Shown here piece after piece: positions 63,301 through 64,000 of a stretch of 64,000 bases of DNA. Source of the DNA: Euglena gracilis (lineage: Eukaryota; Euglenida; Euglenophyceae; Euglenales); assembly GCA_039621445.1 (NCBI GenBank), contig CP154955.1:41114426-41178425 (forward strand), in the 5' to 3' direction. The translations under genes and the position numbers were made by a program. The notes beneath the pieces were generated by a model that worked only from the letters and a program-made list of their open reading frames with translations, was not told the DNA's origin and ran no database searches. Each line of letters starts with the position of its first letter. The first letter of the stretch is position 1.

Positions 63301-63944
63301 ACCTGGGTCATTTTACGCTGGGGTATGTTTGCGTGTTCTTTACTTTTCTTTAAAGGAAAGAAACTTAGTGAAACTGCTACATTTTCATTTCAAAAAAAAC
63401 TGGGATTAAAAAAAAATTATATAAAAAAAAAACAAAGTTGGGTGTCAGGCAGTCGTTGTCGTTGCGACATGTTTGTGCGACTTGTGTTCTAGCAATGCTC
63501 TGGGTTGCTGACACGGAGGGTAGGGAGGTGGAGAACCACGAGGGTAACGGGTCCTTGGGCGCCAGGTGCTAGCGGGCGATAGCCTCCAGTGCTGTTAAGG
63601 GGCCCCCAAGTGGGGTCTCTAGGACCGCATGCGCTAGCCCTGCCCACAGTGCATGCCGATCCCGCGCCGTAGCCAGCGCCAAGTGGGTTTCTCGTGAGAC
63701 GTGCTGGAGGGCCATTGCCAGCCCCAGGCCCTTCTCGTGCCATAATGTCAGGTCTGGTGCCGACGTAATCCATCCCCTGAGCCGCAGGTACACCTCCATC
63801 CGCGGCTGGTCGTCTGGGTCCTCCCCACTGTGGGTGGTGCTCAGGTCCTCCCGCCAGGTGCTCAGCAGGGCCACCACTCAATCCGTATCTTGGCACAGAT
63901 ATGGACTGGACACTCGGAAGGCTGCCTGCACTAAGCCCCATCAA
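60362..63944 (-). pseudogene. LINE2 ORF1 region, fragmented
   Basis: Pieces in several frames upstream of the LINE2 endonuclease. 63877-63569 reads WITSAPDLTLWHEKGLGLAM and RETHLALATARDRHALWAGL. 62785-62378 reads DTVYLRVYRLEGLPAEEVAA with an RRM-like look. 62174-61702 is Pro/Arg-rich. 60886-60362 has LATRCPHCLCYGQG, a cysteine cluster similar in placement to CPQCHCC upstream of LINE1. The assignment rests on position and on weak resemblance. The spacers between them hold no other gene I recognise. Confidence 0.4.
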
Positions 63945-64000
63945 GACACAAAGACCATTGATGTGTTGTTCGAGGAGGGTTGTGTGCCCCGTGAAGCCGT
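63945..64000. other. Window end, nothing assigned
   Basis: Too short to assign; LINE2 ORF1 may continue beyond the window. Confidence 0.3.

Overview
This window is nuclear DNA of a eukaryote, most likely a protist or alga. The evidence is a protein kinase gene split into many short exons, introns of up to nearly 3 kb built from dispersed repeats, polyA-type AATAAA signals, a short (TTAGGG)n tract and four kinds of eukaryotic retroelement. Five of the eight kinase introns I can place begin with GC instead of GT. GC donors at that rate are known from dinoflagellates and some haptophytes, but I cannot settle the lineage from sequence alone.

Left part (about 1-22,070): a STE11/MEKK-type MAP kinase kinase kinase on the + strand. 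Nine exons between 2400 and 14541 join in phase into 287 codons without a stop. They cover the kinase domain from the glycine loop to the final helix. The 5' end lies before the window. Several low-complexity Ser/Pro/Ala/Lys exon candidates between 15.5 and 22.07 kb may be its C-terminal tail. The introns hold a 12-member family of tiny ATTGCGC...GCGCAAT hairpins, two fold-back elements with satellite interiors, a perfect 32-bp palindrome, an 18-bp minisatellite, microsatellites, and dispersed repeats of 100-400 bp present in two to four diverged copies. From 22.1 to 25.9 kb I see only repeats.

Middle part (25.9-41.7 kb): GC-rich Penelope-like elements (PLE) on the + strand, in a head-to-tail arrangement. 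PLE-A has a first ORF with VPVPV repeats, a shared PAEW domain, an HDWxxGxRIGEAxxPGP motif and a coiled coil. A GIY-YIG endonuclease and a reverse transcriptase follow, with the endonuclease upstream of the RT. The ORF1 region is repeated almost identically after the RT (36,317-38,190). That copy stops at a GA microsatellite, and beyond it lie the RT tail and ORF1 of a diverged relative, PLE-B. The upstream PLE-A ORF1 is split by a 4550-bp DIRS-type tyrosine-recombinase element (26,824-31,373, - strand). This has 81-bp perfect inverted terminal repeats and an internal complementary region that spells its circle junction. The uninterrupted second ORF1 copy serves as the empty site and fixes both ends of the insertion to the base.

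Right part (41.7-64 kb): two non-LTR (LINE) elements on the - strand. LINE1 is largely intact: ORF1 of 743 codons overlaps an ORF2 of 1901 codons, which carries APE endonuclease, RT, RNase H, a zinc knuckle and a 62-residue tandem repeat tail. LINE2 is a frameshifted relic of the same domain order spread over about 10 kb. A third PLE-A ORF1 scrap (52,864-53,340), bounded on both sides by GA repeats, sits between them.

No rRNA, tRNA, CRISPR or bacterial operon was seen. The window reads as one signalling gene with bloated introns beside a nested retroelement cluster.
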